NCBI RefSeq assembly: GCF_050003625.1
Contig: NC_134399.1
Location: 153,382,473-153,446,472 of the forward strand
Direction: 5' to 3'
DNA length: 64,000 nucleotides
DNA from: Haematobia irritans
Taxonomy: Eukaryota; Arthropoda; Insecta; Diptera; Muscidae
Under the pieces are notes generated by a model. It ran no database searches and had not been told where the DNA came from. It worked only from the letters and a program-made list of their open reading frames with translations. Numbering within the stretch: the stretch's first letter is position 1; each line of letters opens with the position of its first letter. A program made the translations under genes and the position numbers. This document shows positions 23,661 to 34,307 of this stretch, piece after piece.

Positions 23661-24192
23661 CACTAAAAAAACCATGCCCGGTTCCAAAGATTTTGTCTTT
23701 ACTTTAGAGCCAAAGAAGCGAAGAATACAAGTAAGGATACTTTTAAGGCACAATTATCTTTAAAATTTGGGTTTTGTGTACTTGCTTCTAGGAAGCAAAT
23801 TTTAATTTTTCATATGCTTTTAAGTTATTTAAAAACGAGATAACGACAACTTTATTTTCCAAATTAAAACTCGACTTCCAGTAGAAATTATGCTATGTTT
23901 CAAGTAAAAAACTTTTTAAAATAAAGCTTTGAAAAACATGTCCTATATTTGAAAGAATTTTTGCTTTGTAGTCAAGATGCAAAAAGACAACAAATTTGAA
24001 GACAATTTAATTAAATTTAAATAATTTTTCTGAATTATTAAATTCAATTTGACCTTAGCCCAAACATTTTTTCTTTCATGTTATGATACCCATTTTTAAG
24101 TCAAATCACTTAATTATAAGGACAATACGATCATCATTGAAAAGTTTGTCGACTTTGAAATCTTTGACCTCACGACTATATTTTTTTCAGTG
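23661..24192 (+). mobile_element. CACTGAA-type MITE, full length
   Basis: The ends are CACTAAAAAAACCATG at 23661 and TATTTTTTTCAGTG ending at 24192, a short inverted repeat. The left 60 bases match 18355-18420. It is 532 bp, non-coding and about 75 percent AT. Flanking bases are CAA and CAT, so a TA duplication is not intact. Confidence 0.6.
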
Positions 24193-24476
24193 CATATTTC
24201 GTCCACTGCTGATAGAGAAACTCCATCGAATTACCGTCAAAAGTGAAGTGAACAAACGCTGTTCCAAAAATAACCGAAATTTCGCCAATTTTCCAAATGT
24301 TTATTGTTTCAGCTAATTGTACTTTTTTTAATTGGCAGTCTGTCTATACGAAATTGGGATTTTTTTCAATTTATTCTCCCTTTAACTCCCTACGGGAAAT
24401 TGGAGCAAATTACCACTATCAAAGGATTGGTAGCAATGCTCCAGCTTATCATAATATTTAAATTTCCATATAATTT
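24193..24476. other. Short AT-rich gap
   Basis: No repeat or coding signal is recognised. The 78-codon frame at 24304 runs into HLE-1 sequence and is incidental. Confidence 0.35.
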
Positions 24477-24725
24477 AACAAGTAAGGAAAGTCTAAAGTC
24501 GGGCGGGGCCGACTATATTATACCCTGCACCACTTTGTAGATCTAAATTTTCGATTCCATATCACATCCGTTAAATATATTGGGGGCTATATATAAAGGT
24601 TTGTCCTAAATACATACATTTAAATATCACTCGATCTGGCCAGAATTTGATAGACTTCTACAAAATCTATAGACTCAAAATTTAAGTCGGCTAATGCACT
24701 AGGGTGGAACACAATGTTACTAAAA
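24477..24725 (-). mobile_element. HLE-1 3' portion, interrupted by a second HLE-1
   Basis: It starts AACAAGTAAGGAAAGTC with the hairpin AGTCGGGCGGGGCCGACT and the subterminal TATACCCTGCACCAC. After 249 bp another HLE-1 3' end begins at 24726 in the same orientation, so one copy inserted into the other or the end duplicated in tandem. Confidence 0.7.
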
Positions 24726-25754
24726 AACAAGTAAGGAAAGTCTAAAGTCGGGCGGGGCCGACTATATTATACCCTTCACCACTATGTATATCAATATTTT
24801 TGATACCATCTTAACACCTTCAAATTTGTTAGGAACTATATAAAGGTTTATATTCCCATATACAAATATTTAAATATGAACCGATTTGGACGAAATTTTC
24901 ACAAAATGTCAGGCCTTTAAATTTAAATTGGTTGATGGCCGGGACGGACCACAATGTAAGTAAAAAATATCGGAAATATTTAAATTGCATAAAATTTAGC
25001 AAATCTGCATTTATGATTTATAGGTAGATATATACTAATTAGAGTATAGGTAAATTTGAATCATTTTTGCGAGTATTCGACTTAACAGTGACGATTTTAC
25101 AAGGAAAATGTGGGTATTTAGCCATATTTGCTAAAATCGGAAGAACATATATATGGGGGATTTGTCTAATTCTGAGCCGACTTTGATAAAATTTGGCACA
25201 CATTGCTAAAATTTTAATTGAACGCTCAGTGCTAAACTTCAAAATTATTGAAATGAAACTTTGGCCTCTGTGGTCATATGAGTGTAAATCGGGCGAAAGA
25301 TATATATGGGTGTTATATCTAAATCTGAAACGATTTCAATAATATTTGGCACACTTGACTATAGTACTAATTGTTCTTCTTGAGCAAAATTTTAAGCAAA
25401 TCAGGGTAAAACTCTGGCTTCTGGGGTCATATAAGTCCATATCGGGTGAAATATATATATATGGGAGCTATATCTAAATCTGAACCGATATCTTCCAAAA
25501 TCAATAGGGATCTATTCTGAACCAAAACACATACTTGTGCCAAATTTGAAGTCGATTGGACTAAAACTGCGACCTAGACTTTGATTACAAAAATGTGTTC
25601 ACGGACAGACGGACATGGCTATATCGACTCAGGGGCCCACCCTGAGCATTTTTGCCAAAGATAGCATATGTCTATCTCGTCTCCTTCTGGGTGTTGCAAA
25701 CATATGCACTAACTAATAATACCCTGTTCCACAGTGTGGCGCAGGGTATAAAAA
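24726..25754 (-). mobile_element. HLE-1 element, full length
   Basis: The 3' end AACAAGTAAGGAAAGTC is at 24726 and the 5' end, the complement of TATACCCTGCGCCACACTG, is at 25754. It shows subterminal inverted motifs, the GTCGGGCGGGGCCGAC hairpin, and internal repeats with TCTGAACCGAT and TATATATGGG. A CACGGACAGACGGACATGG tract precedes the 5' end. No coding. Confidence 0.78.
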
Positions 25755-26084
25755 TACACTATACTTCAACGTTGATGGTAATGATTTTATTGACATTTCA
25801 AAAATATATTCAAAAGAATTCGGCTATGAGTACCAAACGAAAGTGCTGACTACTAAATGACAGTTAAATAGGTTTTATAAGGTTGGTTGTGCCTATCGAA
25901 TTCGATCACAATTTTTTAAAAGAGAGGCATTTAGTTTAGACAACTAATTGTCTTGTATTATAAACAACAAATAGGAGAAGAAACGAAATAACGATTGTAA
26001 ATAAAGTAAAATGAATGACACAACTGTGATTTGATTGTAAATGTAGCATTTTCGTTACCATAATCGATTTTCAACCTATCTGTT
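25755..26084. other. Short unique gap
   Basis: Nothing recognisable is seen between the HLE-1 end and the HLE-3 fragment. Confidence 0.35.
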
Positions 26085-26123
26085 TTCTGTGTGTGGGTCC
26101 ATGTTTTGGTATAGCAAAGTATC

Positions 26124-27184
26124 TAGAGCTGCAAAACTATCGATAGTATCGATAGTTTTATTTTGATATAGCGACAACTTTATTTTCCGATAGCGATAAT
26201 ATCGAAGAACCCCATATCACCAAAATAATAATGTAGGTAAAAATAAACCAAAAATGAACCATTTTGATTTATTTAAATGTCTAAAAAGTTATTCTCTTTA
26301 AACCTGATTCTTTTTTCTTGTAGTTTACGACTTTGTATTAAATGAATTGCCTCTTCTCTTATTTTGTAGCAATTTTTTTCCCATACAATAAACAACGGGT
26401 AGCGCAAGTTAACATAAATTAACCCTAGAAAGCTCATCCCACTGAAAGTCAAGTAGGTAAGCTGAACATACGTCTGTGGGATGTATCATAGTTTGTCATC
26501 ACGTGGACAAAATTTGTGAATTTTTGTTTTAAATTTTTGTTCTTAACGCCGATTCAATATACAAGTCGTTATTATGTTATTTAAAAACGTTTTTGGCTAA
26601 ACTTTTATTTATTGTGTAACAGAAATATCACATTTTCGGTACTCATTTTCATGAGGGAGAGCGAAAAGCTAAAAAGCGCATACCTCTCTCAGACGTAGAT
26701 AAGCTGTCTAGGATTAAAAAACTCAAATTTAGAACGTTAGGTTGAAGTGGCAGACTGATTTATTTCAGGCTCACATATAGTATTAGTGTGATAAATTTTG
26801 CAATGATTTTCATCGGAATGTCGGTGAAAAATCTTAGAACTTTCGTTTTTTTACATTCCAGCATTCACGGAGTCTGGATGGATATTCAGCAAAACTGGTT
26901 CCACCATTTCAAAAACAAGGACTTGTTTGAAATCAAATAATGTCAACATGTTCTCACTGGACCTTAGTAATTACCATTATTGATTTTGAATAATATAAAC
27001 TCAATAAAATGTGAGTTTCAATCGCACAAGAAAAATAATTTTACGTTTGTTTAATGAAAAAGATTTGAAATCGGAAATAATTAGTTATTGCACAAAATCC
27101 GATAGTATCGGATACTATCGATAGTTTTTATTGAAACTATCGAAAATATCGAACGTTGCGACTATCGATAGTTTTGCAGCTCTA
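26124..27184. mobile_element. hAT-like non-autonomous element with TATCGATA-rich ends
   Basis: The terminal inverted repeat is 24 bp and perfect: it begins TAGAGCTGCAAAACTATCGA at 26124, and its complement ends at 27184. Flanks AAAGTATC (26116-26123) and AAAGTCTC (27185-27192) form an 8-bp duplication with one mismatch, the hAT signature. It inserted into HLE-3. The ends hold four exact copies of TATCGATA (26138, 26147, 27116 and 27163), the motif bound by DREF in Drosophila. The 1.06-kb interior has no transposase frame. Confidence 0.8.
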
Positions 27185-27579
27185 AAAGTCTCCCGATTTC
27201 CATGTTGGTATGTATGTTTGCTTGACAGAGTATCTGTCATCATATCCACCAAAATTTCTATACATTTTCAAGTAACTCGACGAAGAGTTTTAAAAGGAAC
27301 CAATTATATTGTGGTGGGTATTTACACGCAAAGAAAAAAAAAACGTTTGGAAAACGTGTACCGAAAATGTTTTTCTTTTGTTAGATTTTTTTGAATTGCT
27401 TCGAAAATTTTAAACTGTTATCACCAAAAAAATTCGTTTGTTACAAAATTTTTATTTTTTTCAATAAAAAAAGTTATTTTTGAAAAAGCAACACAATCCA
27501 TTTCGTTTATATCAAACACTGTTCTTTTCTGACTTTAGGTCTTTAATAAGACACATTTTACAGTTCAAAATTTAATATA

Positions 27580-27722
27580 CTACAATGTAATGTTGAACAT
27601 TTTTTCGGAATCTTCCGAACATATCTGGAATATATGTAAAAAAAAACTTTGGTCGAAGCAGGGATCGAACCCACGACCCTTGGCATGCAAGTCGGACGTA
27701 GCAACCACTGCACCACGGTGCC
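27580..27722 (-). mobile_element. tRNA-derived SINE or tRNA relic
   Basis: Read on the minus strand, the head starts GGCACCGTGGTGCAGTGG with an A-box-like TGGTGCAGTGG and a B box GGGTTCGATCCC, 72 nt up to GACC. The two ends of the head do not pair as an acceptor stem, so it is not a working tRNA. An A/T-rich body follows towards 27580. Confidence 0.6.
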
Positions 27723-27835
27723 AAACTAAATGTTTGTCTCTCTTAAATAAACTTTGTTTATTCGGTTCGTGGGCGCCGCAAGCTATGCTATATAAATATA
27801 ACTTATATGGATATTTATCTATTGATGACCATAAC

Positions 27836-28045
27836 AGGTACATAGCTCAGTGGTTAGTGTGTTGGCTTACAAAGTGCATGGTCCGCGGTTCGATTCTCCG
27901 TCCAGGCGAAAGGTAAAAAATTTTAAAATTGTATAAAATCGTATAATTTCTTCTACATTGTTGGTATTACAGGAAAAGGTGTTAAGAACTAAAAAGCCTC
28001 GTGGATGTGAGAAAGATGTGAGGGAAAATGGAATTAGCAAGAAAA
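27836..28045 (+). mobile_element. tRNA-derived SINE, second family
   Basis: The head has an A box TAGCTCAGTGG at 27843 and a B box GGTTCGATTCT near 27889, with an anticodon-arm-like middle. A non-tRNA body follows (CTCGTGGATGTGAGAAAGAT). It faces away from the SINE at 27580-27722 across about 110 bp. Confidence 0.62.
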
Positions 28046-28310
28046 CAATGTTTTTTTTTAGTTTGTCTTTATGAAATTGTTTTTACATCCTGGAAAAGAA
28101 TAAACGTTTATCACAAAAAGTATATACTTTTCTTCCAAATACACTTCCTTACAGCGAAAAGCAAATGAGAAACGAACTTTGTTTGTCTAAAATTTCGTTT
28201 GGGAGGAAAGAATTATTTTATGCGTGTAAGATTCGGCCCGGCCGAACTTAAGTACGTATTTACTGGGACAATTCCATGAATCAATATACAATAAAGGCTC
28301 TTCATGAGGC

Positions 28311-28533
28311 CTAGGTTAGGTGGCAGCCCGATGTATGAAGCTCATTTAGACTATTCAGTCCATTTTGATACCACATTGGTGAACTTCTCACTTATCACTG
28401 AGTGCTGCCCGATTCCATGTTAAGCTTTTTATAACCAATGAAAAACTTTTAGGTGTTCGGTCGAAGCAGGAATCGAACCCACGACCTTGAGAATGCAAGG
28501 GGGACATGCAAACCATTGCAACACGGTGGCTCC
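28311..28533 (-). mobile_element. SINE-A copy with internal deletion
   Basis: On the minus strand it has a tRNA-like head with B box GGGTTCGATTCC, then CGACCGAACACC, then directly the 3' half GGAATCGGGCAGCACTCAGT and the tail CCACCTAACCTAGG. About 110 bp present in the copy at 48285 are missing. Flanks ATGAGGCCTA and ATGAGACCTA look like a 10-bp duplication with one mismatch. Confidence 0.72.
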
Positions 28534-29820
28534 CATGAGACCTATGTTAGGTGTAGGCTGGAATATGCTGTCTTTGTTTGGAAATCTATATATAATGTAC
28601 ATTGTGAAAGGAATGAGAAATTACAGAAAATGTTCATCAAATTTGCTTTAGTATCCGTACCCGTTATTGATCCTTAGCCCTCGTATCAATTCGTTTGGAA
28701 TCTTTTGAGAACCTATAATACTAAACCAATAATACTAAAATTTTGGTTATTTTTAAGGTAACTAATGGATTAACAGGTTGTCTCCCTCTTCTAGAGATTA
28801 ATTTTTTTAATATACCAGTACGAAATTTTAGATGTCATGACTAGTTTGTTATTCCTTTTCAGAGGAGTAATTATGCTTCTTACGAGCCCATTTTGAGAGC
28901 TTGAAAAGAATTTATTAAATTGAATAATAACTTTTATTTAGATTTTTCAACTTCCCTACGTAAATTTAATAATGTCTTAGATTTAACTTTTTTAAGCTGC
29001 AGGTTTTCCTATCGATTGTAATCCGTAGAAAAAAATTTTAAATGGTATAAATTATTTAAAAAATTTTTCAGCTTAGGTAAATCGGGGCCGATTATTAAAT
29101 CTATAAGCCCAAACTTAATTCTGTTTAAAAGCAACTACTTATGGACTTTTACAGTGTTACAATGTTCTTTCATCTTCAGGATGAATTTAAAAGAAAGAAT
29201 GTTCATAAAAAATATTGAATGAAAAATTTTTTAAATTATTCTCAAGTTCCCATTTGAAATATTCGATTAAAGCGTTATTAAGGGTTTTCCCTTTCTTCTA
29301 TTATTATAGAAATATATGCTTAATCGTCGTTGAGAATAATACGTACAAAGTCCCATCATTCTCTTTCTTTCCTCAATCGACTTTATATTCATGGCACCAC
29401 CCGTTATTGAGTATTCTTTCCCTTCGTTTTTTGTGTGTTATCTTTTTTTTTACAAATAAATAATAAAACGAAAAGTTTTCAAGATAACCATGACGACCAA
29501 TACCAACCACCCTTTATCCCTAGACCGTCTACTGTTCACGGTTACTTCAATGAATTTCAAATGATTGTCGCTAGCCATGATGGTGATTTTCCATATTTTC
29601 GCGGCTTTGGTGGCCAAAAAGTCTACTGCAGAATTTAAACTTGAAAGAAAAATAAACACTTTGCGTAACTTCGTCCCTAAGAAAGATGTGTCTAACCACA
29701 GACAATCGTTGGCAAGGATGATGATTATGATAATGATGATGGCGACGTCGATGTCGAAGATGATGATGGTGATTGTCTGTACAAATACAAAGTAAAAATA
29801 CATTGAATTAAATGGTCTAC
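28534..29820. other. Unique DNA; no gene recognised
   Basis: There is a GAT-rich microsatellite at 29717-29775. The 137-codon minus frame at 29450-29863 is driven by this repeat (poly-Ile) and overlaps plus frames. No domain is seen. Confidence 0.4.
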
Positions 29821-30050
29821 ACCCAAAGAAAAAATACTTTCCTCCGAAAGAAATTTTGGACAAATGTCATTTCCTTTTGTTAAAAAGTATTTTCTTTAAG
29901 AGCACATAAGAGCGAATAACTTTAGTTAAGATTTTACGGCCTTGATGGAAAGAATTAAAATCAATCTAATATGTTGTGATCATAGACAAAAAAAATTTTC
30001 TCAAAGTTAAAATTTTATGATATTTAAGAAAAAATTGTTTTTTTTTTCAA
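29821..30050 (+). mobile_element. CACCC-type MITE, partial
   Basis: It starts CACCCAAAGAAAAAATACTT and continues with CCTCCGAAAG and TTCTTTAAGAG tracts typical of the family. The right end is not found before a CCAGCAAAAA end at 30056. Confidence 0.5.
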
Positions 30051-30055
30051 CAAAC

Positions 30056-30200
30056 CAGCAAAAAAAGAGCTCGAAAAAAGTAGTTTGAATCCGCAACATA
30101 TGATCTGGAAGTAGTGCAAACAGCATCTCCAATGAATTTTACATGGGCTTGTCATAGGATGGAAGTACTTCGTTTTTGAATCCGTGGTATTATTTTAGAA
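30056..30200 (-). mobile_element. CCCAGCAAAAA-ended element, terminal fragment
   Basis: CCAGCAAAAAAAGAGCTCG with the following AAGTAGTTTGAATCC and GATCTGGAAGTAGTG matches, in reverse, the right 80 bp of the element ending at 54230. The rest is missing. Confidence 0.5.
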
Positions 30201-30317
30201 GTTGTGCTTTCGAAGTTTATTTCAATAAAGAAAATTAAACAAAACTAAAAAACACATTTTTTCGCCAATTTCAATTTTTTATCAATATTTTTTATTACAC
30301 TTTTATATTTCTATATT

Positions 30318-32553
30318 TAATTAATTTTCTATGGAAATAAAATTTTAACAAAATGTTCTATAGAAATAAAATTTTAACTTGTTTTATTTCTGTAGAAATA
30401 AAATTTTACCAAAATTTTCTATAGAAATAAAATGTTGGCAAAATTTTCCAGAGAAATACAATTTTTAAAAAATTTTCTATAGAAATAAAATTTTTACAAA
30501 ATTTTCTATAAAAATAATAGTTTGATAAAATTTTCTATCAAAAAACAATTTTGTCAAAATTTTCTATAGAAATAAAATTGTGCCAAAATTTTGTATAGAA
30601 ATAAACTTTTGGCAAAATTGTCTACCGAAATTTTTGACAAAATTTTCTATAGAAATAAAATTTTGTCAAAATAAAAATTTCACAAAATTTTGACAAAAAT
30701 TTCTACAGAAATAAACTCTTGACAAAATTTTCTATACAAATATAATTTTGACAAAATTTTCCATAGAACTAAAATTTTGACAAAATTTCCTATAGAAATA
30801 AAATTTTGCCAAAATTTTCTAGAAAAATAAAATTTTGACAAAATTTTGTATAGAAAAAAAAAATTTGACAAAATTTTCCGTAAAAAATAGTTTGATAATA
30901 CTTTCTTTAAAAATAATAGTTTGATAAAATTTTCTATAAAAGTAAAATTTTCTGTAGAAATAAAATGTTACAAAATTTTCTATACACAGAAAAAAATTTC
31001 CGTAATTATACTAACGCTAAATTAAACTTATTTTTGTTGCAAAAAATTATTTGTTTGTAGTTAATTTTTATTATATTTTGCGAAATTTTCCACAGCCCAA
31101 TGAAATTTTAGTTTTTTTTTAGTATGTCTCAAACATTTTAAGAACTAAACGTGAGTATAAAGTTCATTGACCATACACATAAGTTCAATATGAACTAAAG
31201 CAAATGAAAATTTTCGTACCATTCCCAAAAAAAGTAGGAATGAACTACTGTATGGTTCAAATGGTTATGATTTGGCGCCAATAATTTTCTTCTTTCATTT
31301 TAGTTAATTTCTTCTTCTATGAGAGGGTGTCATTTCGAGAACTGCAGTTAAAAAGTACAACGGGGCATTAAAATTTCCTGGTTTTAACAACGCTTTGTGG
31401 AAATCTCAAAATCTGGAGTAAAATTTAGTTAAATTTTCGTACGAGTTATTTTATTCTTCCTATAACACAGTTTACTTTTTTTTCGGTGTAGAAATAAAAT
31501 CTTGACAAAATTTTCTATCGAAATCAAATTTTGACAATATATTCTAGAAAAATAAGATTTTGTTAAAATTTTATATCGAAATAAAATTGTGACAACATTT
31601 TCTATGGAAATAAAATTTTTACAAAAATTTTCTAGAGAAATAAAATTTTTTATAGAAATGAAATTGTGACAATATTTTCTATGGAAATAAAATTTTTACA
31701 AACATTTTCTAGAGAAATAAAATTTTGATAATATATTCTATAGAAATAAAATTTTGACCACATTTTGTACAGAAATAAAATCTTGACAAAATTTTCTATA
31801 AAAATAATAGCTTAATAAAATTTTCTACAGAAATAAAATCTTGACAAAATTTTCTATAGAAATAAAATTTTGAAAAAAATTTCTATAGAGATAAAATTTT
31901 TACAAAATTTTCTATAGAAACAAAATTTTGACAAAATTTTCTATAGAAATAAAATTTTTACAAAAATTTTCTAGAGAAATAAAATCTTGACAAAATTTTC
32001 TATAGAAATAAAATCTTGACAACATTTTCTATAGAAATAAAATTTTGACAAAATTTTCTATAAAAATAATAGTTTGATAAAATTTTCTAAGAAATAAAAT
32101 TTTGACAAAATTTTCTACAGAAATAAAATCTTGACAAAATTTTCTATAGAAAAAAAATTTTGAGAATGTTTTCTATAGAAATAAAATTTGGAAAAATTTT
32201 CTATGGAAATAAATGTTTACAAAATTTTCTACGGAAATAAAATCTTGACAAAATTTTCTGTAGAAATAAAATTTTGACAAAATTTTCTATAAAAATAAAA
32301 AATAAAAATAAAATTTTCTATAAAAATAAAATTTTGACGAACGTTGTTTATAGAAATAAAATTATGCCAAAATTTTCTATAGAAATAAAATTTTAACAAA
32401 ATTTTCTAAAGAAATAAAATTTTTCCCAAAATTTTCTATTGAATAAAATTTTGAAAAAATATCTATAAAAATTTTTTTGATTGGTTTTTTCGTAGAATTT
32501 TCTCTAAATTTTGGTAAACTTGTTTCTAAATTTTGGCTCGAGTGGCAACCGTG
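30318..32553 (-). repeat. MS28 minisatellite array with right terminus
   Basis: About 60 units in reverse orientation, interrupted by a CACAG-type MITE at 30985-31488. The right end is GGCTCGAGTGGCAACCGTG, ending at 32553. No left terminus is found near 30300, and the right flank CTCCCAAA has no match there, so the left end is truncated. Confidence 0.85.
30985..31488 (+). mobile_element. CACAG-type MITE inserted in the palindrome of an MS28 unit
   Basis: The ends are CACAGAAAAAAA and TTTTTTTTCGGTG, with TA on both sides (30983-30984, 31489-31490). Removing the element and one TA restores the array phrase TTTTCTATAGAAATAAAAT exactly. It is homologous to 17754-18292. Non-coding. Confidence 0.8.
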
Positions 32554-33879
32554 CTCCCAAATCCCCCGTGGATGAAATTTTTAATTTAATTTAATTTTTG
32601 TTTTGTTTTTTTTTTTTTTTTTTTTTGTAAATTTTCTGTTCTTTTTTGTGGCATTTAATTCTCCAAAATTTAAATTTTGACTTTAAACCACCAAAAATCG
32701 TATTTTTTAAGACTGGTCCTTAATAACTTCATCGGAAGAGAAAAATAATTGATGGGGAATCCCCGAATGATCTTAAAGAGAAATTTTTGTGGAGAAACTT
32801 CCTTTTTTTTTGCTGGGAGGCTATATCCCGGACTACGTCATCTATTGTCAATCCCGCATTACCAATTTGCCCTCTCAATATTTCTAAATCAACCAAAACT
32901 TAAAAAATTAAAAGTTTGTGTATTTCCCAGTGTATAGCCCGAAACACCCCGCACTACATTGCCACACCGAAAAATACTTTACAAAATGAAATACCGCAAT
33001 ACTTATTGAAATGTAACCGAAATAGTCTTTGCGGTGTAAATGTTGTATCAATTTTATGCCAAAATATAGAAAGAAGGATTTAATGAGTATCAGACGAAAA
33101 ATCAAGGAGCTCATGAATAAACAAATCGAAGGCAGGTAACAAGCAAGAAGCGGGTAACAGATTAAATCGGCTACAATGGATTGGTAGCTAACGACTGGTC
33201 TATATGGCCTATGCCCCCATCCCCATTGGACTCCTTAGAATGACTGCCTTATTATAATATAAATTTTAACATCATCATCATCATCGTCGTCAATGTTTCA
33301 AACATTGCGCGTGGTTAAGAAAAAAAAGAAAAAAGTTATTAGTTTTAGTGATTGTGGTTACCTCAGTCCAAACAAATTGAATATAGCTTTTGGCTTTTCA
33401 ATTGGTCTTCAGGCAATGACCGTCAATGACTACCCCCATAATTTGATATAGACTTAGAAAATTGAACCCTTTTCGTTTTTGTGAGTAGGAGGGTTTTTAA
33501 TGGGGGTGTTATTGATTGTAAAAGAAAGACGGAGTTTTGTGTTAAAGAAACCAACGTGAAAATGATTTCAAGAATTCTTTTGAATCCTTTTCAATAAATA
33601 GACTTAAACTTTTTGTTTAACAGAAATAATCTGAAGGCAATTGTGTAACAAATAGTTAAGAAAACACTTACTTGTATATACCCTACATCTTCTTTTATAT
33701 TTTTTTTTTTCGAATGAGAAGAAAAGGTATGGTGGCACTAAGCATTTTAATGCTTAAAACTTGAGACCATTACATGGTAGGGAAACCCGTATATCGGTTT
33801 TTGGGGATCATCCATTTTTTATGTTTTTTTTTTCAGCGCGTATTTTTATTGATTATATCTAAATAATCATATGGCCGCA
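32554..33879. other. Unique DNA; no gene recognised
   Basis: A T-run lies near 32610 and an ATCATCATCATCATCGTCGTC microsatellite-like tract near 33272. Frames of 62-68 codons on both strands around 32.8-33.1 kb overlap and carry no domain. Nothing else is supported. Confidence 0.4.
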
Positions 33880-34307
33880 AATATTGGTGTTATAAATCGG
33901 CCAAATGGGACCACTCCATAAAAACTAACCTTGCGGATGAAAGAACACCTTTCATCCAATCTGGTTGACATTTGGTACGAGATGTCAATATACGCACTCT
34001 AACAACCAACAAAATTGGTCAATATCGGTCTATAATTATATACAGCCTTTCTCGTGGAGTAAATTTCACCAAAATTTACTTCTATTGAAATTTCCCTACT
34101 GAAAGGTGGTGTAAATTGCTATTAATGACCTATCGCAGGACTTTTACCAGTGTTTTTAAATCTTCATATAATTGATTGATTTCTATACCCTCTTGATATT
34201 AAAATCTTATTTACTGAATGTTCAACATGAAACAGGTCCCTAAGAATCTGTACATGAGGGCCTGTCTAAGCTGCCCCTTGAGGTGACCAAGTCTTGTCTA
34301 AAGTGTA

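Larger units (their letters stand above)
27325..28226 (+). mobile_element. CACCC-type MITE (CACGCAAAGAAAA ends) holding two tRNA-derived SINEs
   Basis: It is flanked by TA at 27323-27324 and 28227-28228. The left end is CACGCAAAGAAAAAA and the right end TTATTTTATGCGTG. Sequence near the right end (AAATTTCGTTTGGGAGGAAAG) resembles the copy at 53016-53191. HLE-3 resumes immediately after it, which defines the boundaries. The interior contains two head-to-head tRNA-like modules. Confidence 0.6.
26085..28263 (+). mobile_element. HLE-3 fragment broken by two insertions
   Basis: HLE-3 pieces lie at 26085-26115 (GGTCCATGTTTTGGTATAGC), 27193-27324 (CCCGATTTCC to GTGGTGGGTATTTA) and 28229-28263 (AGATTCGGCCCGGCCGAAC). 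They read as one interrupted element. Insertions are the hAT-like element at 26124-27184 and the CACGC/CACCC-type element at 27325-28226. Confidence 0.65.

Noticed and set aside
27651..27722. Functional tRNA gene on the minus strand
   Set aside because: A and B boxes are present, but the ends do not form an acceptor stem and a SINE-like body follows.
27580..27916. Overlapping 87- and 108-codon frames on both strands
   Set aside because: They run straight through two tRNA-derived SINE heads and the spacer between them.
29450..29863. 137-codon minus-strand frame
   Set aside because: It contains a poly-Ile run from a GAT microsatellite, overlaps plus-strand frames and has no domain.
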